Positions 13,295 through 27,412 of a DNA stretch of 64,000 nt are shown here, piece after piece. Position 1 is the stretch's first letter. Each line of letters begins with the position of its first letter. Origin of the DNA: Brachynemurus nebulosus (taxonomy: Eukaryota; Arthropoda; Insecta; Neuroptera; Myrmeleontidae); NCBI GenBank assembly GCA_035578155.1, contig JAPWDM010000022.1:4341076-4405075 (forward strand), written 5' to 3'. The notes under the pieces are model-generated. The model did not search any database. It was not told the origin of the DNA and saw nothing but the letters and a program-made list of their open reading frames with translations. Made by a program: the position numbers and the translations under genes.

Positions 13295-14010
13295 CAAGGT
13301 GGTCCAGAATTATGTACCGTAATTGCTAGAGCTGGTAGTACGTTCAAAAATAATGGTACCTGTTCATGTACACTTTTTTTCACAACTCAATAATAAGGGA
13401 GATACAATTCTGTAAAGGGGTGAAACGAAAACCATTATTTCTTAAATATTTTCCAAACGCTTTTGAATAACGGATTGATATTTTAGGAGTACTTATTTTG
13501 CGTTAGAAGGATTAAATTTATGTCAACACTTATTCCACCACTCATGACTAAGGGGTGGTTTTGGGTGGTAGGTGTGAGTTATCACGTCTTTACTTTTTTA
13601 ACTTGCAATTATTTAAACAAAATCCTTGATAATATGATTCCTCAGACAAGTTCACGCAAAAAAGGTATACTTGTTACATTTCGATAAATATTACCGTTTT
13701 CGAGTAATTTAAAGTAGAAGTATCTATTTCCAAATTATCCCCTAATCATAATTGATGGAATAATTGATACCATAAATTTAATTATCTTAAGGTTCATACG
13801 CGCCCCTAGATTATGAATCGAGTAATCAAAAGCGCCCAAAATTGTTTTTAAAAGAAGAAGTTAGTATCGTTCCACCCCTCTACATTTTACCCCTCTGCTT
13901 TATCTCCCTTATTATTGAGTTTTGGAAAAAAGTGTAGATGAAAAGGTACGATTATTTTTGAACATACTATCAGCTCCAGCAATTACGGTACATAATTCTG
14001 GACCACTCTG
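13295..14010. mobile_element. Mariner-like MITE with about 115-bp TIRs
   Basis: Ends CAAGGTGGTCCAGAATTATG and CATAATTCTGGACCACTCTG are inverted. The match continues inward about 115 bp up to the 'caataataagggagata' words. TA flanks both sides. The internal 500 bp carries no transposase. The surrounding DNA is TA array on both sides. Confidence 0.8.
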
Positions 14011-14012
14011 TA

Positions 14013-14056
<44 letters not shown>

Positions 14057-14076
14057 TATATACATATATATATGTA

Positions 14077-14109
<33 letters not shown>

Positions 14110-14118
14110 GTATATATA
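14011..14118. repeat. TA array between two mariner-like ends
   Basis: TA/CATA microsatellite that exactly fills the gap between the right end of one TIR element and the left end of the next. Confidence 0.95.
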
Positions 14119-17100
14119 CAGGGTGTAAAGTAAATAAGTTTCATCCTTTTGAGAGATGGTTTATCTCGGTGTAAAATTGCCGAAGACATAAAAATTTTTT
14201 CGGAATTCGCTATCTGAGAAAATCGCATCCCAGCCAGCTCATCGTTTAATATGAATTTCTCTGAATACGCCTCTGACCAAACTAAAATTATTCGCACCCT
14301 GTATAATAAAAATTTTTTAAAAATAAAAATAAATTTTTTTTTTATTTTACGACAATATGTAAACATCTGCCGACTTTTCAATTGATAGGTACTGTATAGT
14401 AAAAAAAAAACCGAACACTGCTTTTCATAAATTTTGGTTAAAATATGTTTGAAATATTTTTGTATGTTTTTATTTCACAGGACGTTATGAATATTGCAAG
14501 AACCGTAACTCTGGTATTGTTGCATTTCTTTAATTACAAATATTTAGTTGCATTACTTTAATTACAAGTATTAATTTAATTAAAAATTACATTAAAAATT
14601 ACACTTGAATTTTTAAACAAACCAAAATAAACACTTTCCTTTAACTGTCATAAAACATTGTTGTTAATATTGTTGGTACACAACACAGATTAAAAAGTGA
14701 ATTTTTATTCATAAGTGAGTAACTTTAGCGGAAAACTGTAACAGAGAATTCTAAACTTCGGCATTAATTATCATTATTGTACAATTATTTTACCAAATTT
14801 GTTCTATTATACCAACAAGCTGATACAAAACACATTTAAAAATTTACGTACTATAAACATACATAGTAGTCCGTCTATTGTGTAAGCAAATATACAGTAA
14901 GGTAAATGTCCCAAATTCCGACACTTTAAGGAAGAACCAAACATATTTTCCTAAAATAATTTAAAATTCGTTGGAAAGGCTGAAAGTCTTTTGTCAACAA
15001 CCAGACCAAAATTTTTACTTTAGATAAATTATCACTTAAGAAAAATAGAAAGATAAAATACAAAAAATAAGAATTTTTGTACTACTGCAATGGCACATAA
15101 TTTCGACATCTACCATAAGAACTTAGCTCTAAATTCAATACCTTTGTGAACTTATTTTCGTGTTTTTAAATTCAACAGTGTCCATAATTTTGACTATAAA
15201 CGCTTTAGCTCAAATAAAAAAGAAAAAAAAATGATAAAGATGCATTTAAGTATAATTTATTGAAAAATTGCTTTATTTATTACACGTACATATTAGTTAA
15301 TAATGTACTTTTCCAATTTCTGCTAATATGAAAATTAATACTGTTTTGTTGTATATTTCGCAAAATAACTAATTGATCATTAATTTTAGTACAATATTTG
15401 TTAAAAATAAATCGAAATATACAAAACGAACGTTTTAAAAGCAGAATTTTTTTAAATTCTTTAAAATAATATAAACGTTTGATTTTAAGACACTGTCTGA
15501 TTTTGGGTCATTTACCTTATCTATTGATTCATTCAAATTGATAAATATTCCTTTTCATTTCCCAGTGTGTCAAAATCGTCAAAACATTTTTTTTAAATAA
15601 ACAATTACAGACATGCTCACATACATATGTACTTGGGGATTCACAGACAATCAGCATGATGATATCATCACATCAACCATTGATAATCAAGGAGTTGGCC
15701 AAGTGCGTATTTAACACACATTAAGCCGAGTTCCTGAGTTATTTGCGTTTTTGTATTTTTGGAGATAAAGTACATCGCATAGCATATTTTTTTACGGTTT
15801 ACTGTGAAAATAAATAAATATATTTGTACTTGTGTTACTTAAGGGTCAATTAAGTGGTAATTGGATTCCTTACAAACCACATGGACTTCGACATACAATA
15901 TTTCTGAAACAAGGTGTAAAGATTAGAAGTTGTTAAAAGAACCTTAACTTGATTTTAAAAGATTTTTTTAATGATATGCTGCAAACAATTATTTTTGAAG
16001 GAACTTACGAAAAAAAATTTTCGTAAGTTCTCTTCTCTTCTAAATTTCTCTTAATAATTTTGATTTGAATTTTTGGAAATGTTATCTAATATCAGAATAT
16101 ACTTTGACGTAAAATTTCACTTACTGAGTGTACTAAAAGTGTTTATGCCCAGCTTTAAATACGGAAGATGGGTACCATAAGAAATTAAGAAAGAAATTGT
16201 TTTACTGACGGTTAATTGAGATATCTATCTGTAGCATGTATTGTATTTACAAAATTTCGTTTTCATACATGCAAAAGCGTGGAAATTCTGAAAATGTTAC
16301 AATCAAAAAATTATAAGAACTTCCAGAGTTCTTCGGAACCCTAATTTTTGAAAATTATTTTTTAAAGACATACATAAACATAATATTTTATTACCTGTCA
16401 AACTGAATATATTTATGTGTTTTGGAAACACCAGTAACCTATTTATTTTATAAGTATGTATATGCATTTGTAGTTGAATGTGTATGTGTGATTATGTGAA
16501 TATGTGATCCAGAATAAAGATGGAACAATGTGATTGTTGCATGAATTAACTGTGTGAAAATAAATTAGCGATTTATAATTTTTTTAAATCAAAGTATTAA
16601 AATTAAAAGTATGTGTATGTGCGTGAATAATAAACCAATTGTATATTTTAGAAATGTTTTAAAATTTAATTGTTGTGTCATAAAAATACTTCAACTTAAC
16701 GTACTTGCTCTGAGATAGTCAGGTACAAAAGTTTATCTCAGCAAAAAAACTTTATTTTATCAAAAATTAAATAATGTATTGATATTCTTCAGTTATTATA
16801 TTTGTATACCACTTGTTTTTTGTATTTCCGCGCACTTATGTTGTAGCAATTTAAAAGAATTGTTGAAAAAATGTTGTAAAAACGTAGTAAAATGATGTTT
16901 TTAAATTATATTTCAAAATCGGCGTGGTCAATAATTTTTATTTCTTATTAAATATGGTTTGTAACTTTGTATTAAATAACATTCAATTTTTATCAAATTC
17001 CTTTGACACGTTTTCATTTTATTCTAAAAAAATAGAATTTTCCCATAAGAACCCGTGTTAAAATTACAAAACTTTGAAATCGTTTTTCTCAAAATTGGGG

Positions 17101-17546
17101 TGGTCAATTTTTTTTTCGGTAAGGGCTCGTATTATTGGTATTGGAGAAAATAAATATCTAGTGAACTTTGTTAAATTTCCAAATAATTTAATGAGATTTG
17201 ACGAAATCGATCTATTTGATATGTGACGTAAATTGTCTCATTAAAAATTATGTTTAAATTTTTATGGACACTACTGTATAACTATTTTCAAAAGATTCCG
17301 TAAACAAGCAGGTAAAAATATTTTGTTGACAAAAAAATTTACATTCAAAAAAGCAAAGGAAAAAAATGATAAGTAATCAGAGCCTGATTAAGTTTTTTTT
17401 TCTAGGGGCCATTTTTTAACACGTTTTTGACAATCGAAAATTTCTGAAATGAAACTTGATCGGTAAAATTTAACTAGCAATACTTAATTAGTAGACTGAG
17501 ACCTTTCTCTCCTGCAAATTATGAAACTTATTTACTTTACACCCTG
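14119..17546. mobile_element. Mariner-like 3.4-kb interval with perfect 26-bp TIRs
   Basis: The left end starts CAGGGTGTAAAGTAAATAAG and the right end is its perfect complement over 26 bases (17521-17546), each flanked by TA. CAGGGTG termini and TA duplication are typical of Tc1/mariner elements. No transposase frame remains inside. An internal 'cgcaccctgta' at 14294-14304 could instead close a 183-bp mini-element with the left end, in which case the right TIR belongs to a different copy. It contains a nested MITE at 14895-15521. Confidence 0.55.
14895..15521. mobile_element. Nested TA-flanked MITE
   Basis: CAGTAAGGTAAATGTCCCAAA at the left is answered by TTTTGGGTCATTTACCTTATC at the right (one deletion), with TA on both sides. 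The 627-bp interior is non-coding. Confidence 0.65.
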
Positions 17547-17615
17547 TATATATATATATGTATATATGTATATGTATATATATATACATATATATATATA
17601 TATACATATATATGC

Positions 17616-17697
<82 letters not shown>

Positions 17698-17710
17698 ACA
17701 TATATATTAT
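17547..17710. repeat. TA array
   Basis: TA microsatellite with GTATA/CATA variants, lying between a mariner-like terminus and an inverted copy of repeat F. Confidence 0.95.
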
Positions 17711-17885
17711 AGGTTTTACGGGTGGTTTTAGCGAATTTCCGGAATGGAATTCAGCTATTACAGTGAAGTAGATTTTCGGGTTCTAGAGGCTCCAAAACAA
17801 ATTTCTGCCATAGTCCCGGACTTAGGTCTTACCATTAGAGCTGCTGTATTAGCTGAATTTCTAGAATGGAAATTCGCTAAAAAAG
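17700..17885. repeat. Repeat family F, inverted and direct fragments
   Basis: The first 70 bases ('aggttttacgggtggtttta…') are the near-perfect reverse complement of 12764-12835. The next 110 bases ('gattttcgggttctagaggc…') are in direct orientation and match 24749-24855. Confidence 0.75.
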
Positions 17886-18114
17886 AAAAAAGAAACAGTT
17901 ACTCTTCAAGCTTCTAGAAGTTCTTTTAATACCCTCTGAAATATACATCATTTTCTTACAAAAAATATGGCTGTTTGATTATCTGAATCATCTTTTGGTT
18001 CCAGTTAGTTCGAACAATCAAGTTTTAACCATATTTATGTAATATCTCTTATTTATTAGTTTTGTTCCTACATTAGATTTGACAAGACTAGAATGTACTA
18101 TACATATATTTTTT

Positions 18115-18440
18115 AACTAGCTGTATACCCACCCGATGGATTTATCATTGGCAACATTTCAGGATGTCAGTTAGTGTTAAAGAGTTATTAAATATTATTT
18201 ATTTTAATAGCCATATTAACACATTTTTATTATACAATATCTCTAGCTTCAAAAATGACGAATTTTTATACAAATTTTCATTCCTTATGTAACCCACTTA
18301 GGGGATGAATTTTCAAAAATCCTTTCTTAGTGGCCACCTACGTTACGTAGGGAACTCCTGTGCAAAATTCCGTTCTTCTAAACTCAACGGTTTAGGTTGT
18401 GCGTTGTCTGTCAGTCAGTCAGTCAGTCAGTCAATGTTAG
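18115..18440 (+). repeat. Dispersed-repeat fragment ending in (TCAG)n
   Basis: Begins 'aactagctgtatacccaccc' and ends in five tandem 'tcag' words (18408-18434). This architecture is common for non-autonomous insect repeats. Class uncertain. Confidence 0.45.
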
Positions 18441-18947
18441 AAATTTATTAAGCAGATTGAAATTGCTTAGCAATTTTTCGATTTTGCAATTTAAAAAAAT
18501 TGGTTAAAAATAAATACAAACATAGTATATTTTTGTATGTTGATCTAGAAATAGACCAGTATCTAATGAAAAGAGAATTAATTTCAATAGGTACTTAAAA
18601 GAATTCCTCTTTTAAATAAATTAAAAATAACAAAATTGTTACTTTCATCATTTAAAAATAGTGTTTTCATTACTGATTTTTATTAAAGTGTTTAATTTGT
18701 TTACATGGTTTTTATTTATTTTCAATGAGTGATGCATAAAATCTCTGAAGCGCATGTGTTTCATACTTTTCAGTTACAGTGTCGTATTGTTACTAATAAG
18801 CATAGTTTCTTTCTAAACATATTGCAGTTAGAAATTAAATCAATGTTTTATCCAAGTTTCTTTTCTTTTTTTTAAATTGTGTTGCTGTTTAATTGACGCT
18901 GGTATACCCCGTTCCAAAAAGTATTGAGAATGTATATTGAATAACAG

Positions 18948-19135
18948 TCATTGTTAAAAAATTAAATAATACTTATATTCCGAAACAAATCAGTCTTCTA
19001 TTCTTTTCTAAAAACAAACTGCAAATTTAAAAATTAGGTATTTCCAACAGAGAAAGAGATAAAGCTAAGAAAACGAGAATTCCTTAAATTCGTAAGTGAT
19101 GAATAATGCTATAACTTAAGTGAAATAGATCATAC
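18948..19135 (+). repeat. Dispersed 0.19-kb repeat, copy 1
   Basis: Matches 61033-61215 in direct orientation: 'cttctattcttttctaaaaa' and 'gagataaagc(t/c)aagaaaacg' in both. No coding capacity. Confidence 0.7.
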
Positions 19136-19887
19136 TTTAGACCAGATCAGCTAGAGAAATATTTATTGGTTAAGTATATGCAAAAGCTAAGGTCTTATGC
19201 ATCGAATTGGTGAAGAAGTTTATATTTTTATACCTATATTTTGATAGCATGATTATTTTAATAAATAATGTACAATATTATTACAATAAGTTTAGGAGTA
19301 CATATTTGAAAAACTTTTTTTTCGGTGGTCCCCAGTAAAAATTTTGAAACCCATTGTAATATTGAGATGTCTACCCGTACCTCCGTTAGTCTTTGACAGT
19401 CTTAATTCCTGATATTTGAATTAATAGAGAGGAAATTTTGTATAAACGTCAAAAATTTCAATTTATAGGCAAAAAATTATTTTCTTGCTTTTTTTTTAGA
19501 TATATTCTTTTGGTTTGCAAAGTAGCGATTTTCCACTATTTTGTATTCTAAACCCCTTATTTTTGTAGGGAATAAATGTTGTGAGTAGCCTCTGCCGACA
19601 GTTTAAAAAAAGGGAAAGAATTCCCATTATATTATCATAAATCTCGTAGCATTTCGAAAATTTGATTTTTTGTAAGTGAAATACATGCCTGCCTGTTCTA
19701 TGTGTGCAGTTCTGGAAAACTCACTGGGTTGCGTCGAATGTTGCGACAGGGATACCTTATTACTTTGAACTTTGGTTAGTTCTTTTGTTTGTGGTCATAA
19801 ATATAATTACACATATAGAAGAATACGGAAGTACAATCGGTGCAGTTAGGTAATAATTGTATATTAATTTAAAAAATAATAGTACTT

Positions 19888-19922
<35 letters not shown>

Positions 19923-21645
19923 AAAACAAAAAACAAAAAAAAGCAAAAAACAAATACTTATCGCTAAAAGTTCCATTTCACTTTTGATGATATTACCTAT
20001 GTCTTACAAATGTATTATAGATAGCACAGTTAATTTTAAAATGTGAGCAGTTTTGAACCATCTGTATAAATACCGATTATTTCATTATTTGTTTACATTT
20101 TATCAAATTCGAAAAAAGAACTAATGATGTTTACATTACATATTATTGTAAGTAGATGTTCGAGAAACATATTAACAAGTATGTTGAATGAGAAGTCATG
20201 CTTGTACAAAAGTGTTAAAAATCTCTTTTTTTTCACTAATCTAAATAATAAATAAACAACCTGTCTATACAGTATGTTCATTTCTCAGGACATTGAATAT
20301 TGAACAGTACGTAAGGGAGGAGAAATAAAGTATCCCTTTTCGGAACAAAAACATAAGACCTCGTATTGGAGGACTCAAATTTTTATGTGATCGTAAAGAC
20401 CACATAAGAATCAACAAGTACTTAATTATTTTTTTTTAACAAAGTTAAAGTTTTTTCTTTCGAAATACAGCGAAAATTAGTACAGTAAAATACAAAAGAA
20501 TCATTCTTAGGATTCGGTGCCTTAAAAGGAAAAATGGAACCCTTATAGGATCACTCTCGTGCCCGTCTGTCACAGAAATTTTTCTCGAAAACCAAATAAC
20601 GAAACAACTTTAAATTTAGCTTAAAGTTAGGATTTGATGACGCACACATATATCGCTGTCTTCATTTGAAGCTTCCACTAAATAAGGAACCAGACATTTT
20701 CAACTGAATTTGCGCAGGCGACGACGCAAGCCAATCCAAATTCTGAATCTATCTTAATATTACTAACTTATTAGATGTACATTGTTGATCTATTTGGAGG
20801 ATAATGCCATATAAATCATACCAAATCAGATTCCAAAACAACCAATTTAATATAGAAAACTCCCATATGGAGTTTCCTATATGTAATAGTTTACATAATA
20901 TAAGTATGTACATAATATGTTAAAATCAAAATCGTTTAAATCAACTGAATAAAATAGAATGTTCTCCAGACTTAAATATCAATTTTAAAAATTTCAAGAT
21001 CTAACATTTTTAACAATAGGTACGTTTAACTATAGTTGTAACCATTAAGTAAACAAGATTTATTTATTGTAGTAATGTAATACACTAGTAAAATTACTAC
21101 AATAAACACTGAATAAATTAAAACAAGTTATTATCAAAAGGGGCGTGATGAAGCCCGTGTTGTTAGCATTTAAACAACCACGGCAGTAAATCAAAAAGTT
21201 CGTAATTGATTTTTAACAAGAAATAATTATTTAGGAAAATAAAATATTATTTCAAGATGTGAAATTCTTTTATTTTTTTTAAGTTTATGAATGGAAGAAT
21301 TTGTTTGTGGCTTTTTATTATTATTATAATTGACCTTTTGTTTTAAACATATTATTATTTTAAAAACCACTTCATAATTCAATTCGGCATTTATAGTGAA
21401 TATACAATACAAACATGCGTAGACGTTCCGACGTTCGTATGAAAGAATGCAAGATGAGAACCACTTAATGGAGTCACACTGTATTATAAAATATGTAAAA
21501 GTGTATACTTGTGTTTATCTATCTCGTTAAAAATAAAAATTATGTGTAATATAAAACTATGTATTGTTTAGCATATGCCAAAATTGAATTTTTAATAAGT
21601 AATTGAGTTTTAGTTTAAGTTTAAATTAGGTAGTTAAACCAGCAG
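19136..21645. other. AT-rich non-coding stretch
   Basis: Contains a poly-A run (19889-19921) passing into A-rich sequence, possibly an old retroposon tail, and near 20520-20640 a fragment with 'ggaacccttataggatcact' followed by 'cccgtctgtc', a phrase common in insect dispersed repeats. No gene seen. The short frames at 20093 and 21227 (-) lack any protein character. Confidence 0.4.
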
Positions 21646-21647
21646 TA

Positions 21648-22789
21648 GGGTAAAAGCCCCATTTGTGGAACGGGATCCAATAGAAAAACAGTTTTGACAT
21701 TTATATCTTAATGAAGTTATTTCTGAAAGAAACGTCTGATAACAAAAATTATTATTAATAGAATGATTGTTTTTCAATTTAAATTCATCTCACATTTAAT
21801 GTTTCTTTACTTAATTAAAGAAATACATATATATATATATATTAAACAGTTTTTGCTGAATGTGTCTCTTTTGCGTTTGATCAATGCTTATTTATCGAAA
21901 CACATGCCTTATAAATTTCAACATTTTCCAGTTAATTTTCGAAGTTAGCGCAATAAAACTATACAAATAATTTTTATTAGTCCAGTTAAGTGATTATAAG
22001 AGCTAAATCATCTTTTTATTCGGTTTAAATGTAATTTATATATGTGTGTATTTCTTTCAGTACACATATAACCTTTGTATTTAACTAAAATCATGTACGT
22101 AAAATAACTAAAAATTTATATTATAAATAGTTTTAATTTCTTTTTGAGTCTAAAATATTTACTTACTGCTTTAAAATCGTAAAATTTTTAATATTTTTTT
22201 TATTTCGGAGCGTATCGTCAATTGATAAATAAAAAAATATTGATTTAAAGTTGCAAAATTTTCTTAATAATGAAAAATTGTCGCCATTTTGATAAGTCAG
22301 TTTAGAATTGATTAGAATTTTACCAAAATACATAGATGGCGAAACAAAATAGAGTATTTTGATATATTCTGTGATTTTGGTCGTTTATTTTATCGAATAT
22401 TTAAACCATTCTATATTTTTTAATTTGACATTCTATTTACTACTAGATGTCACTCTATGTCATAGAGTGAAAAGATGGCAAAAGATGTATTTGATGTATC
22501 TCATGTTCGTACATACGTGTTCTTTTTTAGGTGTCAATGTGCTGATTTTTAAAAGGGTGTTAATATATTTTGTCCGTTTTTTTATAGATGTCAACAAATT
22601 ATAAAACAAAACATTAATAAATCAAAATTTTTGGGTTATATTTTCTTAAAAACATATTCATTGGATTAAAAAAACTTGGTTTCATGCTTATTAAGAAAAA
22701 AAAATGGGTGTTTAATTCATTTATTAATTTTTGTAAGCAAGTTTGATGAAATACCTAAAAATAGTGTTCCACAATCGGGGCTTTTACCC
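21648..22789. mobile_element. TA-flanked TIR element, 1.14 kb
   Basis: GGGTAAAAGCCCC…TTGTGGAAC at the left is matched in reverse by GTTCCACAATCGGGGCTTTT…CCC at the right. TA flanks both. There is no transposase. The frames at 21763 and 22359 are AT-rich and not shared with anything recognised. Probably a non-autonomous Tc1/mariner-type element. Confidence 0.7.
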
Positions 22790-22979
22790 TAACTACATAT
22801 TTTAGTTTTAAGGTACAAATCTTACTCTAGTTTAATTAAACCTAGTTTTATGACAACTACTACAAAAAATTGGTCCTTTTAAATTTTGAATGTATAGGTG
22901 AGATAAACTTTATTGTAGCACGAATTGTTACTAATTTAGAAATTTCAATAATTTTTAAACAGGAGATGCTAGTAACGAC

Positions 22980-23135
22980 CAGTGGTCGGCAAGATATTGA
23001 ATTTTATTATCTAGAATCTAAATAGCAGATAATAGATAACATAAAATGTAAAATATCCGGATAAAGATAACAGATAATTTAACCGTTATCTAGATAAAAT
23101 TTTAGATAACAGATAAGATAATATTTACAGAAATA
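22980..23135 (+). mobile_element. hAT-like end with AGATAA words (fragment)
   Basis: Begins CAGTGGTCGGCAAG, a classic hAT-type terminus, followed by repeated 'agataacagataa'/'ttatctagataa' words. The matching right terminus was not found, so this is a single end or a truncated copy. Confidence 0.45.
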
Positions 23136-23160
23136 ATGCACTAACAAGTAAAACTACCCA

Positions 23161-23702
23161 AGTGTCACTCGCCAATCTTCTTGAAACTTAGTTGGTGTGT
23201 AGAATAGGCAAAGGTAAGAGACCCGTATTTTTTTTATCGGCCAAGACCCACCTTCACGGGGTGAAACCAGTCCCTAAAGTAGGGAGTTCGAATCATATTT
23301 CTTAAGATATCTCGAAAACTATAAGAGATAGAGGAAAACTTTAACGAAATATTCCTCTTTAAAAGACCAATTTATTGGTATAGGTTAAATCAGGGTCGGA
23401 TTCATAAAGGGGGCTGGAGAGGTGAAAATTGGAGAAAATTTTCCTGTACAGCCTGAGTGGTTCAGTGTATCAAATTTTTACCATCATAAATAGAAAGAGC
23501 ACAAAAAAATAGGAGATACGTGGTTTTGCGTTTTTCCGAAATATGTGTTTTATTCAAGGCATATAAAGAAGAAAAAAGTTGAATAGATTATACTGCATTA
23601 TTATTGATTGCAAATACTTTCTAGATTTTTTTAATTTTATGTTTATTTCATCATAAAAATAAAAATTTTTACTTTCCGATAATAATTCATGTATTTTTCA
23701 AT
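23161..23702 (+). repeat. Dispersed 0.55-kb repeat, copy 2
   Basis: Partner of 5170-5714. This copy keeps 'gggtgaaaccagtccctaaa' where copy 1 has a diverged version. Non-coding. Confidence 0.75.
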
Positions 23703-24420
23703 AGGGTTGACCGGGGTAAATGTGAATTGGGGAAATTGTGAACGGCGCCTATAATTTCTAAAATAACATTAATTTTGTTAAAAATCAAATCTTAGTATGT
23801 TTTTCTGTCCTTTCCTAATATGCTATTAAAATTTGATAACAATTCTCCAAGTATTAGTATCTTTTTTTTTTATTTTGAAAAAACCCTTGTAAAATTTTAT
23901 GTATCTTACTTTGACCAATCCTCAAAAAAAATTTGACCAATCCTCAAAAATGATTTTTCTGTTGTGATACATAAATATCACTAGGCGTTAATAGGTTAAA
24001 TTCAATTCAGGCATACGATACAAAGTTACACAAAACATAAACATGCTATATATAAACAGAAATAAGTCCCGACAACGATCATTTTATAATTGAGTTAAGA
24101 TTTATATCTTCAGGTTGTTTGTACCTACATCTTGTGTTTGTTTTCTTTTTTTTTTTTAAGTTGATTTTATATTTGTGGTTTATTTTATAGCATGCACGCA
24201 GATATTGTATTATCTCATCAACTCAATAATGCAAATCATATCTGGTGAGAAAATTTGTAGACGACGGCGACGAAGATGAACTAGGCGAATAGCGGTAACA
24301 AGAAAAAAATACCCCTGTCGCAACATCCTGCATAACATAGCGAATTTCCGTTTATAAAAATTAGTTTTTCTTGGAAACTAGTTGACATGGAATAATAGTT
24401 TAAAGACCTTTTTTATGCGA
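23703..24420. other. Non-coding stretch with a possible TE end
   Basis: 'gttgaccggggtaaatgtga' at 23706 looks like a mariner-type terminus but no partner was found. 'tacccctgtcgcaacatcct' near 24310 recurs near 33370 and, inverted, near 19755. Confidence 0.35.
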
Positions 24421-24423
24421 CTT

Positions 24424-24860
<437 letters not shown>

Positions 24861-24940
24861 TCAAGTTAGGTACATATAATCAAACCAAACCGTAGCTATA
24901 ATACGTAGGTATAGCAGCGAAGTAGATCTAACCAATCTAA

Positions 24941-25707
24941 AGCCGGGTACACACGTGAGCACGAATGCACATGAGAACGTACACTTGCTCAAGTGTATAC
25001 GTCTGCTCGGAGCGCGGCAATATGCCTTAGGTACATGTCGAGGCGAGGCAACGACGAGCCATATCGAGTCGGTACATCAAAAGAATTCTTGCCTCGGTTC
25101 TATTCTAGTGTGTACGTGGTGTACGTTGTCCATTAATATTTAAATTTTTTAAACGTTTGTTAAATTGTTGTCAACGTGTTACGACTTGTATTATATAACT
25201 TGTAAAATATTATATAGACTTGTAAAAGAGTCACCAGTGGCTAAATATCGTAAAGTAACAACTAATCTTTGTTCTACAGAAATTTTTTTCTCAAATCTGT
25301 ATCTTTCTTTTTAATTTTTTCGTAAATACATTACATCAGGAAAACAAAATCTTCGGGAGACATTTGAATAGAATTTTTAAAACGGCTATTTTCTTCATCA
25401 TAAATTAAGTTATTTAGGATATTTGTAGACAAAAGTCTATTTATATATAATTGAGTAAACCACCAACGCCTTTGTTTTCTTTTTTTTTTTAAATTAAATT
25501 AGACATTACTATGAAAGCAGCATCTGCGAAAACAGTATTGTACTCATCTGCCATTTTTTAAAATTGCTGAACAAATGAGCATTAATGGCTCGCTTATTTT
25601 ATTCAGCCTCGTTCGTAGGAACTTTAAATAACGGAAATTGAATTCGAGGCATACTGTACGTCCTCGGCTTGCCTCATGTGCATTTGTGCTCAAGTGTGTA
25701 CTCGGCT
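24941..25707. mobile_element. PIF/Harbinger-type MITE
   Basis: TIR AGCCG(G/A)GTACACAC(G/T)TGAGCAC, then AATGCACATGAG in both arms, flanked by the 3-bp duplication TAA (24938-24940 and 25708-25710), the PIF/Harbinger hallmark. Inner words such as 'gtacacttgctcaagtgtat' are themselves palindromic. No transposase. The 62-aa frame at 24955 is translated TIR. Confidence 0.8.
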
Positions 25708-25710
25708 TAA

Positions 25711-26782
25711 CAAACGTTGCTCGCCTCGACTCCCGTCATTACAGATTAGAATAGGCAGAGATTTAAAAGAAAATATTTTTGAGAGAAAGTTTTTTTTTCT
25801 CGCTTTTTTGCGAAGACAATGGTAAATAATATAAAAAAATAAAGAAATATTTTGATTATTAAAAAGATGGAGCAGTTCTACAAAACTTATTTTTTCTCGC
25901 ACATTATCAGAAGTTATGTTTCTTTTTGTTTCTCTATTGCGTAACTATGTACGTATGTATATGCACTTCAACAGAGAAACAAAATTTCCAACGTTGATTA
26001 TAAAAGTATTATTTTTTGTTTCCTTGTTATTCTTTTTCTGGTGTTTGTGGTTTCCAATCGAAATTTATTTATAATAATTTTCCGATAAACTTTTTCAAAA
26101 CAGTACATTTAAATTATGTTCTTTTTTTGAAGAAGAAGAAGAAGATTCGCAAAAGTTTAAGAAATCATTCCGTATTATTTTTTAACATAAAAAGTTTTGT
26201 TTCAGATAAATATTTTTAAAATTATCTGTTAGTTATATTGATGTTGCTAACGTTGTTTTCAGTTTTTCGTCCGTAGATTTTTTTTTGTTATATAATTTAT
26301 TTGTTTCTATGTATAATAATTTTGTACCTAAGTTTATATCCTTCAAGGAAACAAACTCGATTTCTTTCATTAAAATCTAAAGAACATGACGTAATCTGCT
26401 TTCATATACCGACAAGTCAAAAGTATGAAGTGTTTTCAAAAATTTAAATTTACTTAAGATCTCAAAAAACGAAAAGAACAAGAACAAATATTTAAAATTA
26501 TGCACTAATACGACAAGACAAACAAACAGAAGTATATTTCGCTACATTTTGGAAATATTTTAATGATAACGTCCAAATTTCTGAGGCAATTTTTTGTGAT
26601 ATAATATCGATGGTTAGAGTTCAAAACCTCGTAAGTATATACTTCAAATTTCAGGAGACGAAAAGGACGTCTCAACTTTTAACCGTACTGACTATTTTTA
26701 TATACTTAGTATATCCCTAGAAGGTGCAGATGTGGAATATTGCTTATAAAGGTTTGTGAATTGACGCTGACTAGAATTATTG
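25711..26782. other. AT-rich non-coding stretch
   Basis: Nothing recognised except a short GAA run near 26135. Confidence 0.4.
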
Positions 26783-26786
26783 TTAA

Positions 26787-27332
26787 GGGAAGGTTCACTT
26801 GAGAGATCTTAAAAATTATATATTTTTCTGGAATTTTTTTCTCAAGAACGGAAGTAAATATCAATTTAAAATTTTGTACACATATTTACTAAGTATTAAG
26901 CTATACAAAAAAAAAAAAAAATTTTCAAGGAAAAATTTAAAAAAATTGCCCATTTTTTAGATAGTGTAGTGTGACGATCCGAAAATCCGATGCCTTGTTG
27001 GTTGACATCATAGCGCCGGTACTAAACCACTGAAATCCAAAAACAAAAAATATTTATAAAATAATATGTCAACAGTACCGGCACCTATACCTATAATATC
27101 AATAAATTGCTGCAAAAAAATGACGGATGTGTGAACTTTTGATTACGATTTTTGTCTTATTTTTCGTTCTTTAAAGTAAAATAAAAAAATAAAAAATATT
27201 AAAAGTGTATCGGACTTAGGTATAGGTGCCGGAGAATTATTTCATCTTTAAAATAAAAAATTAAAAAAAAGGATCCATCGAATAGTTTTTGAGTTATCGT
27301 GTCAACCGGTTCCAAAAATGTGGTTCCAAGAT

Positions 27333-27412
<80 letters not shown>

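Noticed and set aside
19889..19951. Poly-A run as a SINE or processed pseudogene tail
   Set aside because: No recognisable gene, promoter box or target duplication upstream; could be simple sequence.
24955..25143. 62-aa frame near 25 kb
   Set aside because: Lies in the TIR arm of the Harbinger-type MITE.
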